A DNA stretch of 64,000 nucleotides from a virus. The notes under the pieces were generated by a model that had not been told where the DNA came from, did no database searches, and worked only from the letters and a program-made list of their open reading frames with translations. The first letter of the stretch is position 1; each line of letters starts with the position of its first letter. Positions 6,380-12,340 of this stretch are shown here, piece by piece. The position numbers were made by a program, and so were the translations under genes. Location of the stretch: IMG/VR virus record IMGVR_UViG_3300002835_000007, positions 89,748 through 153,747 of that record; one strand, written 5' to 3'.

Positions 6380-6595
6380 ATGGTAAAAGTTTATGTACAA
6401 ATAACAGCATTTGATAAGAATAGTGCTGATAACATTGGTAGAAGTATTGTTGCTGATAACAAAGAAAGTTTTAACGAACAAGTTGAGGAATTTGAAAATG
6501 AAATACCTTTTACAAAGTTTTATGTTGAAATGGTTGCTGATGATGTTTTAACTGATGAACAATTAGAAATTGTTGAAGACCACGATGTAAATTAA
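6380..6595 (+). CDS. Hypothetical acidic phage protein, 71 aa
   Basis: Not recognised. A small acidic protein with a predicted beta-alpha-beta pattern: VKVYVQITAF, then a helical SFNEQVEEFENEI segment, then FYVEMVADD, ending in an acidic tail. Highly acidic small early phage proteins are often host-protein or nucleic-acid mimics; that is only a possibility here. The promoter is the spacer-hairpin unit at 6320-6351. Confidence 0.7.
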   Translation: MVKVYVQITAFDKNSADNIGRSIVADNKESFNEQVEEFENEIPFTKFYVEMVADDVLTDEQLEIVEDHDVN

Positions 6596-6625
6596 TTTAA
6601 AAATATATCCTAAAAACAAAACATT

Positions 6626-6754
6626 ATGAGAACTTTATTTGTATCAACTGAAACTTTTACTGATATGTTAGATGGGTTTATCAAATCGGGAGTAACCTTT
6701 GAGTCAGAAGAAAAGAATGGAGGTATATTAATTACTTTTACGGGAGGTTATTAA
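6626..6754 (+). CDS. Small hypothetical protein, 42 aa
   Basis: A short ORF, MRTLFVSTETFTDML..., ending GGILITFTGGY. It starts 30 bases after the previous stop with an ACATT-ATG context like its neighbours and is followed directly by a terminator (6761-6783), which supports it as a real gene. No function is recognised. It has no own -7 box, so it is probably co-transcribed with 6380-6595. Confidence 0.55.
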   Translation: MRTLFVSTETFTDMLDGFIKSGVTFESEEKNGGILITFTGGY

Positions 6755-6760
6755 AAATTA

Positions 6761-6783
6761 AAGGGTATTACACCCTTTTTTTA
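6761..6783 (+). terminator. Rho-independent terminator
   Basis: AAGGGT (6761-6766) pairs with ACCCTT (6772-6777), followed by T residues. Confidence 0.75.
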
Positions 6784-6784
6784 T

Positions 6785-6856
6785 TGGTTGCCGTTGTTCA
6801 CGTATGGACGTGTTGGAGTCTACTCTTCTACTCTCGTAGCACGTCTGAATCATTGA
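6785..6856 (-). ncRNA. Dispersed small RNA element, copy 4
   Basis: Minus promoter TTGCATAA (TTG 6890-6892), 20 bp, GATATTTG (6862-6869). The outer stem GACGTG/CACGTC is perfect. The inner hairpin CTAC-GAGA-GTAG has a GNRA loop. Then comes TAGACTCC. The alternative hairpin is CACGT-CCAT-ACGTG. The leader TCAATGATT is shared with copies 7 and 8. Confidence 0.72.
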
Positions 6857-6934
6857 CATAACAAATATCGGAATTATAAATCAATTATGCAAGAAAAAAG
6901 TAAAAATAATTTTATTTTTATTTTATATAAAATG

Positions 6935-6965
6935 TTGCACAATTAAAAAAGAATGTTTATATTTG
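6935..6965 (+). promoter_or_regulatory. -33/-7 promoter divergent from small RNA 4
   Basis: TTG 6935-6937, 20 bp, TATATTTG 6958-6965. Same class as 5092-5121. Confidence 0.75.
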
Positions 6966-6991
6966 TACTATAATCATTAAAACAAAACATT

Positions 6992-7336
6992 ATGAGCAAG
7001 ACATCAATTAGCAAAAAGTATTTAGAAGTGTTACCAAACGACAAAAACATTACACACTTAAAAGTTGAATTATACTATGATTTAGGTGGTATGAACTATT
7101 TTAGTGGTAGTGTTGAGGGTAGAGGTATAAAACTTTCAGTTAGCCCAGTACAACGTAACAAAAATGAAGGTGGGGTTGTATGGGAAAGTTACACAGCATT
7201 TAGTGGGTTTAAAAAACTTGTAAAAGAAATGACAAGGTTTAATCAAAAAACTTGTAATACCTTTATTTTATCTGAAACGGAAGAAGAAGAAATCGTTAAA
7301 GTAGTATTGAATCATAATTGGTTAAAATTAAAATAA
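6992..7336 (+). CDS. Hypothetical phage protein, 114 aa
   Basis: Not recognised. A soluble, probably beta-rich protein with repeated short strands separated by glycines (YYDLGGMNYFSGSVEGRGIKLSVSP, about residues 28-52) and a helical C-terminus (EEEEIVKVVLNHNWLKL). No catalytic motif is visible. It heads a rightward set that continues with two small membrane proteins, each with its own spacer-hairpin promoter. The start is 26 bases after TATATTTG. Confidence 0.72.
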   Translation: MSKTSISKKYLEVLPNDKNITHLKVELYYDLGGMNYFSGSVEGRGIKLSVSPVQRNKNEGGVVWESYTAFSGFKKLVKEMTRFNQKTCNTFILSETEEEEIVKVVLNHNWLKLK

Positions 7337-7352
7337 AAAAAGTTAAAAAAGG

Positions 7353-7384
7353 TTTGCATAATCAAAAGATTATGCTTATCTTTG
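7353..7384 (+). promoter_or_regulatory. -33/-7 promoter with perfect spacer hairpin
   Basis: TTTG 7353-7356, 20 bp, TATCTTTG 7377-7384. GCATAATC (7356-7363) and GATTATGC (7368-7375) form a perfect 8-bp stem with loop AAAA. Confidence 0.8.
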
Positions 7385-7411
7385 TTTCATAATCATTAAA
7401 ACATACACAAG

Positions 7412-7606
7412 ATGAAAATTTCGCAGTACAATTGGAGTTGGTGGTTCGTTTCCACTTTGATAGTTATCCTTATCGGATTAATGGTAGGAATGGGTGGCAG
7501 AACACAAACCGAAGAGTTGGTTGCCAATACTATGATGATAGTTGGTATGGTATCGTTTATCCCTTGCTTATATGTAGGGTGTAAACCAACACAAGAAAAA
7601 AATTAA
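7412..7606 (+). CDS. Small membrane protein, two TM segments
   Basis: A 64-residue protein with two hydrophobic segments, about residues 9-27 (WWFVSTLIVILIGLMVGMG) and 41-57, joined by a short polar loop. The N-terminal YNWSWW cluster suits an interfacial anchor. The size and topology would fit a holin, spanin partner or superinfection-exclusion protein, but no family is recognised and its neighbourhood is an early-type region rather than a lysis cassette. The next gene also encodes a two-TM protein. Confidence 0.7.
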   Translation: MKISQYNWSWWFVSTLIVILIGLMVGMGGRTQTEELVANTMMIVGMVSFIPCLYVGCKPTQEKN

Positions 7607-7622
7607 AAAAAGTTAAAAAAGG

Positions 7623-7654
7623 TTTGGAATTGTAAAAACAATTCCTTACCTTTG
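7623..7654 (+). promoter_or_regulatory. -33/-7 promoter with perfect spacer hairpin
   Basis: TTTG 7623-7626, 20 bp, TACCTTTG 7647-7654. GGAATTGT (7626-7633) and ACAATTCC (7638-7645) form a perfect 8-bp stem with loop AAAA. Confidence 0.8.
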
Positions 7655-7684
7655 ATAAAAGAAATCAATTAAAAAACAAACATT

Positions 7685-7912
7685 ATGAAAAAAGAATTAT
7701 TTATTTTGGCAGTATTAGGTATAGTAGGTCAAATTGTTTCACTAGTAGGTATATTTTTCTATTCAGAAACCAATGACGCATTAATGATAAACTTATGGAG
7801 TTTTCTAACCTTTGGGTGTTTATCGGCTGTTGTGTTGTTTGTAGACAAGAAACAAACTGAAAACAAGATGAAAGAAGAATTTAAAGATATAGAAGAATTA
7901 GAAGAAAATTAA
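7685..7912 (+). CDS. Small membrane protein, two TM segments
   Basis: A 75-residue protein with hydrophobic segments at about residues 5-27 and 35-53, then a charged, acidic/lysine-rich cytoplasmic-type tail (DKKQTENKMKEEF...). The layout resembles the product of 7412-7606 but the sequences are not clearly related. Function unknown. It is followed by the structured RNA at 7922-8115, which may be made as its 3-prime untranslated region since no separate promoter is evident. Confidence 0.7.
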   Translation: MKKELFILAVLGIVGQIVSLVGIFFYSETNDALMINLWSFLTFGCLSAVVLFVDKKQTENKMKEEFKDIEELEEN

Positions 7913-7921
7913 AATATAGTA

Positions 7922-8115
7922 GGAAAGGGTTTATATGAGAGGAAAATACTCTGCTGAACCTCGTAGACTTGGTAACGATACATCATTGCATAATTAGTTC
8001 CCCTTTCCGTATTGTTTATCACTAATTATGCTTTGACAAACCTTTCATATTGTAAATGACTTAGAGGAATGTTTCGTTAGAGGTGTTGTTGGGAATAGGG
8101 TTTACCTATTCCCAA
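7922..8115 (+). ncRNA. Structured RNA with crossing (pseudoknot-type) stems
   Basis: There is no credible ORF. P1 is GGAAAGGG (7922-7929) with CCCTTTCC (8001-8008). P2 is GCATAATTAG (7988-7997) with CTAATTATGC (8022-8031). P3 is ATATGAGAGG (7933-7942) with CCTTTCATAT (8041-8050, one G.U). P2 nests in P3, but P1 crosses both, so the RNA either forms a pseudoknot or switches between folds. An 11-bp hairpin (8089-8099 with 8105-8115) ends it. Family unknown; P1-P3 were found by eye. Confidence 0.6.
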
Positions 8116-8152
8116 TTCCTATTTATACAACTTTGTTTTTTCATTTTTATTT

Positions 8153-8214
8153 TGTTCACGTATGGACGTGTTGGAGTCTACTCTTCTACTCTCGCAGCAC
8201 GTACCTTAATCGTA
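8153..8214 (-). ncRNA. Dispersed small RNA element, copy 5
   Basis: Minus promoter TTGCACAA, 19 bp, TATCTTTG (8220-8227). The inner stem CTGC/GTAG has loop GAGA; the outer stem is ACGTG/CACGT. TAGACTCC and the alternative hairpin CACGT-CCAT-ACGTG are present. Confidence 0.72.
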
Positions 8215-8353
8215 CATAACAAAGATAGTAATAATATTGACTTGTGCAACAAAAAAAGTAAAAAAAAATAATTTATTTATTTTTCACAATATAGTAGGAA
8301 ATTAAAAAAGAATGTTTATCTTTGTAAGGTATTAATCAATAAAACAAATTACA

Positions 8354-8974
8354 ATGGGTTACACAACTGATTTTAGTGGTAGATTTGAACTTAACAAGGA
8401 GTTAAGTCCAAAGATGGAACAATACTTAAAATTGTTCAACGAAACACGCAGAATGGAAAGAAACACTGATGAAGTGTTTGGAGTACAAGGTGAGTTTTAC
8501 GTATTTGGTGGTGGAAGTTTTGGACAAGACCACGAAGACAATGTAGTAGATTTTAATGAGCCACCAAGCACTCAACCAAGTCTTTGGAATCAATGGACAC
8601 CTAGCGATGACCGAATGGGTATTGAGTGGGATTGTGGTGAGAAGTTTTATAACTATACTGAATGGTTAGTTTATCTTATTCACAAAATTCTAGCACCGAA
8701 TGGTTATGTCCTTAATGGAGTGGTAGAATATAGTGGTGAGGAAGTTGGTGATGTTGGTGAAATAGTTGTTGTTGATAATAGAGTATTTGTCAGAGAGAAA
8801 TACCAAGATGGCGACAATGGGGAAAGTACACCACAAAACGCACAAAAGTTTGGCAGAGTTAATGGCAACTATGTTTATATCAAAGACTTTATGAGAACTG
8901 ATGTAGTGTTGATTTTAGATGGTACTGATAACGAATTACCTAATGGGGTTGTAAAGTTATTAGAAAATAACTAA
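8354..8974 (+). CDS. Conserved hypothetical protein of the MGYTTDFSG type
   Basis: A 206-residue protein starting MGYTTDFSGRFEL, with FNETRRM (about 28-34), a GGGSFGQDHED stretch, QPSLWNQWTP, IEWDCGEKFYNYTEWL (about 95-110) and a C-terminal beta-rich part. I recognise this set of motifs from a widespread conserved hypothetical family in bacteria and phages whose activity I do not know. It has no signal or membrane segment. The start lies 30 bases after TATCTTTG (8317-8324). It is one of the longer genes in this early-type region. Confidence 0.8.
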   Translation: MGYTTDFSGRFELNKELSPKMEQYLKLFNETRRMERNTDEVFGVQGEFYVFGGGSFGQDHEDNVVDFNEPPSTQPSLWNQWTPSDDRMGIEWDCGEKFYNYTEWLVYLIHKILAPNGYVLNGVVEYSGEEVGDVGEIVVVDNRVFVREKYQDGDNGESTPQNAQKFGRVNGNYVYIKDFMRTDVVLILDGTDNELPNGVVKLLENN

Positions 8975-8991
8975 AACATTTTAAAAAAAGA

Positions 8992-9023
8992 TTTGGATAA
9001 TCGAAAGATTATCCTTATCTTTG
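8992..9023 (+). promoter_or_regulatory. -33/-7 promoter with perfect spacer hairpin
   Basis: TTTG 8992-8995, 20 bp, TATCTTTG 9016-9023. GGATAATC (8995-9002) and GATTATCC (9007-9014) form a perfect 8-bp stem with loop GAAA. Confidence 0.8.
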
Positions 9024-9051
9024 TTTCACAAACAAATTAAAACAAAAAGTT

Positions 9052-9147
9052 ATGTTAGGCAAAATCGTTTATTTAGGAATCTTATTAGGAGGATTAGCAG
9101 TAATCAAATTAGTGTGTAATTATTTAGATAAAAGAAATGAAATTTAA
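9052..9147 (+). CDS. Small single-pass membrane peptide, 31 aa
   Basis: The ORF MLGKIVYLGILLGGLAVIKL... has one hydrophobic helix (about residues 5-18) and a charged C-terminus. It begins 28 bases after the -7 box of a perfect spacer-hairpin promoter, exactly like its neighbours, and it overlaps the next ORF by 11 bases; both points support it. Function unknown. Confidence 0.6.
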   Translation: MLGKIVYLGILLGGLAVIKLVCNYLDKRNEI

Positions 9148-9283
9148 AGAAATAACCTTAACCCAGCACGAAATGCAACAAGCATTAAAGAGTAGTGTTC
9201 ACAAGTCTAAAAAAGCGTTTCAACGCAAAGATAAACATAAAAAGAATTATATTAACAAGTTAATGCAAGAGGATTATGTATGA
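9137..9283 (+). CDS. Small basic protein, 48 aa
   Basis: The ORF MKFKEITLTQHEMQQALKSS... is rich in Lys, His and Arg in its second half (KSKKAFQRKDKHKKNY) and is probably helical. Its start lies inside the end of the 9052-9147 ORF, suggesting coupled translation. A strong 10-bp hairpin (9297-9328) follows. Not recognised; nucleic-acid binding would fit its charge but is only inferred. Confidence 0.55.
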   Translation: MKFKEITLTQHEMQQALKSSVHKSKKAFQRKDKHKKNYINKLMQEDYV

Positions 9284-9296
9284 TAAAGAAATAATG

Positions 9297-9328
9297 TTGA
9301 TTGAAATCTATTATGGGGTTTCAATCAA
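9297..9328 (+). terminator. Strong hairpin after the 9052-9283 genes
   Basis: TTGATTGAAA (9297-9306) pairs perfectly with TTTCAATCAA (9319-9328). There is no T run after it, so it may be an RNA-stabilising 3-prime hairpin rather than a classical terminator. Confidence 0.55.
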
Positions 9329-9375
9329 CGCAAAAAACTAAATTGTGTTTGTTTAGTGTTTTGATTATAACGAGG

Positions 9376-9407
9376 AAGTGGTTGCCGAATGGTTGCCACT
9401 TTTTTTA
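9376..9407 (+). terminator. Rho-independent terminator with GGTTGCC repeat
   Basis: AAGTGG (9376-9381) pairs with CCACTT (9396-9401), followed by a T run. The word GGTTGCC occurs twice inside and also beside most small-RNA copies. Confidence 0.7.
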
Positions 9408-9410
9408 TGC

Positions 9411-9480
9411 AGTAACGCACACACGAAACATATACACGCAACGGAGTCTACTCTTCTACTCTCGTAGCACGTCTTACTGA
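9411..9480 (-). ncRNA. Dispersed small RNA element, copy 6
   Basis: Minus promoter TTG-19 bp-TATCTTTG (9486-9493). The inner hairpin CTAC-GAGA-GTAG and TAGACTCC are kept. The 3-prime side has diverged (GTTGCGTG), so the outer stem is weaker than in copies 4 and 5. Confidence 0.62.
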
Positions 9481-9620
9481 CATAACAAAGATAGAAATAA
9501 TTTTGATATATCCAACACAAAAATGAAAATAATTTAAAAAAAATTAAATGCTAATTATAGTATGTTGTGGCAACAAGATTCAATGCTTATATTTGTAGTA
9601 TAACTTTAAAACAATATATT

Positions 9621-9860
9621 ATGGAATGCACATTAGAAAATTTAGAGAGAGTATTTAAAATCATTATTGAGCAACACGCAGACAATAATGAACACGCAGA
9701 ATTTGACGATGAAAGTGATTTAGTTGATGTAGTCAAAAGAGTAGTTGAATGGTTGGATGAAGAACCTACATTTTGTTGTCAAAATTGTGGTGGTGGGTTT
9801 ACACGTGATGAAATGGTATTTGGTGATGATGTAGATTTATGTAAAGATTGTGCAAAATAA
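9621..9860 (+). CDS. Small zinc-ribbon protein, 79 aa
   Basis: I start at 9621 because the in-frame ATG at 9567 precedes the -7 box TATATTTG (9588-9595). The product is acidic in its first 45 residues. It ends in a Cys4 knuckle, CQNC near residue 57 and LCKDC near the C-terminus, so a zinc ribbon is likely. Small zinc ribbons in phages often bind nucleic acid or RNA polymerase; the actual role is unknown. Its promoter diverges from small-RNA copy 6. Confidence 0.72.
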   Translation: MECTLENLERVFKIIIEQHADNNEHAEFDDESDLVDVVKRVVEWLDEEPTFCCQNCGGGFTRDEMVFGDDVDLCKDCAK

Positions 9861-9861
9861 A

Positions 9862-9893
9862 TTTGCATAATCAAAACATTATGCTTATCTTTG
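9862..9893 (+). promoter_or_regulatory. -33/-7 promoter with spacer hairpin
   Basis: TTTG 9862-9865, 20 bp, TATCTTTG 9886-9893. GCATAATC (9865-9872) and CATTATGC (9877-9884) pair over the outer 7 positions. Confidence 0.75.
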
Positions 9894-9920
9894 TTAAACA
9901 AACAATTTAAAACTTATATT

Positions 9921-10244
9921 ATGTCAAGCAAAAACTTAAACAAAGATTTAGAACAATTAGAAAAACAAGTTTACCACTACTTTAATGAGTTGTTGGAGAA
10001 ACAAGAAGAAATAGTAATCTTTGATGAATGTGATTTAGAACACGACACACCCGATGATTACCTTGAAATGCGTAATGATATTACGGGAAACGTGTTTGAT
10101 GTCCACCCACTAAAAGTAACCCAAAATGGAATACTTGTAGTTGAAGCAGACGGAAGTTTTGTAAGACACTTGATTAAGTTGCAAGATTTATCAAGCACAC
10201 AAGACAAAATTACCCTAATAGAATTAATGGAAAATAGTTTGTAA
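9921..10244 (+). CDS. Hypothetical protein, first of a tandem paralogue pair
   Basis: I start at 9921 (MSSKNLNK) because the ATG at 9891 overlaps the -7 box. The 107-residue protein has an N-terminal helix, then IFDE-DLE-DTPD-YLE-R followed by TGNVFDVHPLKV, and a short C-terminal helix. All of these are shared with the next gene, so the two are tandem duplicates. The activity of the family is unknown to me. Each copy has its own spacer-hairpin promoter, so the promoter was duplicated too. Confidence 0.75.
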   Translation: MSSKNLNKDLEQLEKQVYHYFNELLEKQEEIVIFDECDLEHDTPDDYLEMRNDITGNVFDVHPLKVTQNGILVVEADGSFVRHLIKLQDLSSTQDKITLIELMENSL

Positions 10245-10259
10245 AAAACTATAAAAAGA

Positions 10260-10291
10260 TTTGGATAAGTGAAAACTTATCCATATCTTTG
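10260..10291 (+). promoter_or_regulatory. -33/-7 promoter with perfect spacer hairpin
   Basis: TTTG 10260-10263, 20 bp, TATCTTTG 10284-10291. GGATAAGT (10263-10270) and ACTTATCC (10275-10282) form a perfect 8-bp stem with loop GAAA. Confidence 0.8.
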
Positions 10292-10322
10292 TTGTATAAA
10301 TAAACAATTAAAATAAACTAAA

Positions 10323-10676
10323 ATGAGAATAAGTGCTTTAAAAAGAGATATAGATGTTTTAAAAACACATATCCAAATGACATTCGAGGAAATGTTATAT
10401 CAACAAAAAGAATTTGTTATCTTTGATGAAAAAGATTTAGAAAATGACACACCCGATAATTACCTAGAAATTAGAGATAAAGAAACGGGCAACGTATTTG
10501 ATGTACACCCACTAAAAGTTCTTAAAGTTGGTAATTACTACGATATTGAAGTAGTAACGGCAGACGGAAAATTTACAAAACATTCAATTAAAATGTGGGA
10601 TTTATCAATAGAGGATAGAATTAATTTAATTGAATTAATGGACAAATGTTTGGTAGATAATGATAACGAAATATAA
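10323..10676 (+). CDS. Hypothetical protein, second of a tandem paralogue pair
   Basis: A 117-residue paralogue of the 9921-10244 product: the IFDE, DTPD-YLEIR, TGNVFDVHPLKV and LIELMD blocks are in the same order. The N-terminal helix and the central loop have diverged, which suggests an old duplication. No catalytic motif, membrane segment or zinc site is visible. The promoter arms differ from those of the first copy (GGATAAGT rather than GCATAATC) although both still pair. Confidence 0.75.
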   Translation: MRISALKRDIDVLKTHIQMTFEEMLYQQKEFVIFDEKDLENDTPDNYLEIRDKETGNVFDVHPLKVLKVGNYYDIEVVTADGKFTKHSIKMWDLSIEDRINLIELMDKCLVDNDNEI

Positions 10677-10685
10677 ACAAATAAA

Positions 10686-10717
10686 CTTGCATAAGTCAAA
10701 ACTATTCACTATCTTTA
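10686..10717 (+). promoter_or_regulatory. -33/-7 promoter, degenerate spacer hairpin
   Basis: CTTG 10686-10689, 20 bp, TATCTTTA 10710-10717. The left arm GCATAAGT is kept but the right arm no longer pairs fully. Confidence 0.65.
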
Positions 10718-10738
10718 CGGAAACAAATAATTAATACT

Positions 10739-11122
10739 ATGTATACTTTAATCGACACAAAGAAAAACAAAGAACTTGCAACATTAAATTCTAAACAAGA
10801 ATTGATTGACAAAGTTAATTTAATCGCTAATGACGATAAATTTAGAATCGCACCAATCAACACTATTGAAGATTGTTTTGAGTATATCAATCAATATACA
10901 TTGGACTATGATTTAGTCAAAGATAGTGAAGTTAATTCGTTTATCGAAACTTATGGTATTGAAGTTGATGAAAATGAATCAGACCACTATGTTGAACTAA
11001 TGATGGACGACCACAAATGTATAAAATGGAAAGGTAAAGAATATTATATAGGTGAAAATCTAAATTTAGATGAAGTCGAAGATAGTGTTTATATGATAAT
11101 AGCATATTCACTACACGTATAA
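10739..11122 (+). CDS. Hypothetical acidic phage protein, 127 aa
   Basis: Not recognised. A soluble acidic protein that begins MYTLIDTKKNKELATL, has a helical centre (IEDCFEYINQYTL) and an acidic second half (about 15 Asp/Glu between residues 63 and 95) ending in hydrophobic strands. The low pI could fit a mimic or inhibitor, but nothing specific supports it. It is followed by a terminator whose loop contains the next promoter's -33 (11138-11181). Confidence 0.72.
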   Translation: MYTLIDTKKNKELATLNSKQELIDKVNLIANDDKFRIAPINTIEDCFEYINQYTLDYDLVKDSEVNSFIETYGIEVDENESDHYVELMMDDHKCIKWKGKEYYIGENLNLDEVEDSVYMIIAYSLHV

Positions 11123-11137
11123 AATAAATTAAAATAA

Positions 11138-11181
11138 ATGGTACTATCGTTTGGTAGTACCATTTATATTTACTATCTTTA
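11138..11181 (+). promoter_or_regulatory. Terminator hairpin fused to -33/-7 promoter
   Basis: ATGGTACTA (11138-11146) pairs with TAGTACCAT (11155-11163). TTTG (11150-11153) overlaps the loop and is 20 bp from TATCTTTA (11174-11181). Same layout as 527-574. Confidence 0.7.
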
Positions 11182-11205
11182 CATAAACAAATAAACATAA
11201 ACACA

Positions 11206-11502
11206 ATGAGAACAATTACTGAAAAAGCAATCGAAAAGTTTTTAAATGCTGAAACTTTTAAAAATGGTAACACAAGTGTAGAAGTTTTGCCTAACGTAAC
11301 AATACTAAAACTATTTGGCAACGCAATCGCTTATCAATACAACGACCCCGAAAGAACCTTATCAATTACTAATTGTGGGTATGAAACGGCAACAACAAAA
11401 GAAAGGTTAAATGGTTTACCTAACGTAAAAATAAATCAAACCAAAGGTAAATGGTTTCTGAATGATGTTGAATGGGACGGAAATTTAATTGATGTAAATT
11501 AA
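11206..11502 (+). CDS. Hypothetical phage protein, 98 aa
   Basis: Not recognised. A small soluble protein with an N-terminal helix (RTITEKAIEKFLNAETF) followed by beta-like strands (VEVLPNVTILKLFGNAIAYQY) and a Trp-containing C-terminus (KWFLNDVEWDGN). No metal or nucleotide motif. It is the last rightward gene before the leftward block at 11.6-13.7 kb. The convergent junction holds a TGTAC inverted repeat (11528-11543) and the terminator of the opposing gene. Confidence 0.72.
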   Translation: MRTITEKAIEKFLNAETFKNGNTSVEVLPNVTILKLFGNAIAYQYNDPERTLSITNCGYETATTKERLNGLPNVKINQTKGKWFLNDVEWDGNLIDVN

Positions 11503-11527
11503 TAACTAAATGGTAGGTGCGACCTAT

Positions 11528-11543
11528 GTACATATTTCTGTAC
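11528..11543. repeat. GTACA-N6-TGTAC inverted repeat
   Basis: Related to 3476-3491 and 13368-13383. It is placed just after the 11206-11502 gene. Confidence 0.45.
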
Positions 11544-11643
11544 ATTGGTTGCCACCACACCCCCTAATTTAATCAATTAGTTGTTATCAAATAAAAAATA
11601 TAATGTTTGAATAATAATACTTACAATAAGTAAATTATAAGAC

Positions 11644-11676
11644 AAAAAAAAATGAGACTACTTTGGTAGTCTCATT
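11644..11676 (-). terminator. Terminator of the 11658-11918 gene
   Basis: AATGAGACTAC (11651-11661) pairs with GTAGTCTCATT (11666-11676). On the minus strand a T run follows. It overlaps the end of the coding region. Confidence 0.8.
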
Positions 11677-11918
11677 CTTGGGTTGGTATACCCAGTGAGT
11701 TCGTTAAAGCCCCACTTGATGTGAGTCTTTTCGCCATAAACGGCAGACGAACTTTTGTATGGTTGGTGAACGTAATCGTTCAACATTTCCCATTTGGTCA
11801 TTCCCATACCATAGCCGTTATAACGATATGTTCTGAAGAATGCAACGCCATCTTGACGTATACCAACTTGAACTGAACGTCCATACGTATCAGTTCCGTG
11901 AAAACAATTTGCTTCCAT
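11658..11918 (-). CDS. Hypothetical phage protein, 86 aa
   Basis: Leftward. I start at 11918 (MEANCFHGTD...) because the in-frame ATG at 11978 lies in the -7 box TATCTTTG on the minus strand. The remaining product is a soluble, aromatic- and glycine-rich protein (FFRTYRYNGYGMGMTKWEM) with no recognisable domain. The apparent hydrophobic N-terminus of the longer reading comes from the untranslated leader. Its terminator overlaps its last codons. Confidence 0.65.
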   Translation of the reverse strand: MEANCFHGTDTYGRSVQVGIRQDGVAFFRTYRYNGYGMGMTKWEMLNDYVHQPYKSSSAVYGEKTHIKWGFNELTGYTNPRMRLPK

Positions 11919-11999
11919 AACAAAAAGAAAAAAAATAAGTAAGAAAAAGAACTTTTGTCCCTCATTTGGACGATACAAAGATAAACATAATTTTTAAAT

Positions 12000-12240
12000 A
12001 ACCAAACATTTTTTAATCTTTTTTTATTTTTTTTTATTCCTATCTAATCTTATTTATAACATTAATCTTTATACTATTCTTATTCTTTTTTTGCTTGTAT
12101 TGTTGCTTGTAATAAACTTTAAATACTAAACCAATACATAATACCAAAACAACTTTAAAACGTCTTAAAACGAATTAAAATAAGAGCAAAAAATAATTTA
12201 AAAATAATTCACTTTTTTCTTGCATATCTAAAATCTAATT
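12000..12240. other. AT-rich gene-free stretch with promoters
   Basis: No supported gene. It contains the leftward promoter of 11658-11918 (TTTG, 19 bp, TATCTTTG on minus near 11977-11984) and a 21-base sequence (12160-12180) that recurs inverted at 14773-14793 with one mismatch. Otherwise it is homopolymer-rich. Confidence 0.5.
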
Positions 12241-12255
12241 ACGATATTTGTATTG

Positions 12256-12328
12256 TCAATGATTGATAATCGAGACAAGTTGCTAACCAAAGCAAAAGAC
12301 TAGACTCCGACACGTCTATACTTTTTTA
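12256..12328 (+). ncRNA. Dispersed small RNA element, copy 7 (variant, plus strand)
   Basis: Promoter TTGCATAT, 20 bp, GATATTTG (12243-12250). The leader is TCAATGATT. The 5-prime hairpin is GATT-GAT-AATC; a second hairpin is TTGCT/AAGCAA. Then come TAGACTCC and CACGTC, and a six-T run ends it near 12328. It points toward the end of the leftward 12379-12798 gene. Confidence 0.65.
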
Positions 12329-12340
12329 ACGTATGCCAAT

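Noticed and set aside
7412-7912. Holin/lysis cassette
   Set aside because: Two small two-TM proteins are present, but no endolysin is adjacent and both genes have early-type promoters, so the call would be a guess.
8083-8271. Rightward ORF of 62 codons
   Set aside because: It spans the end hairpin of the structured RNA and small-RNA copy 5, giving the same repeat-derived peptide as at 3825-4037.
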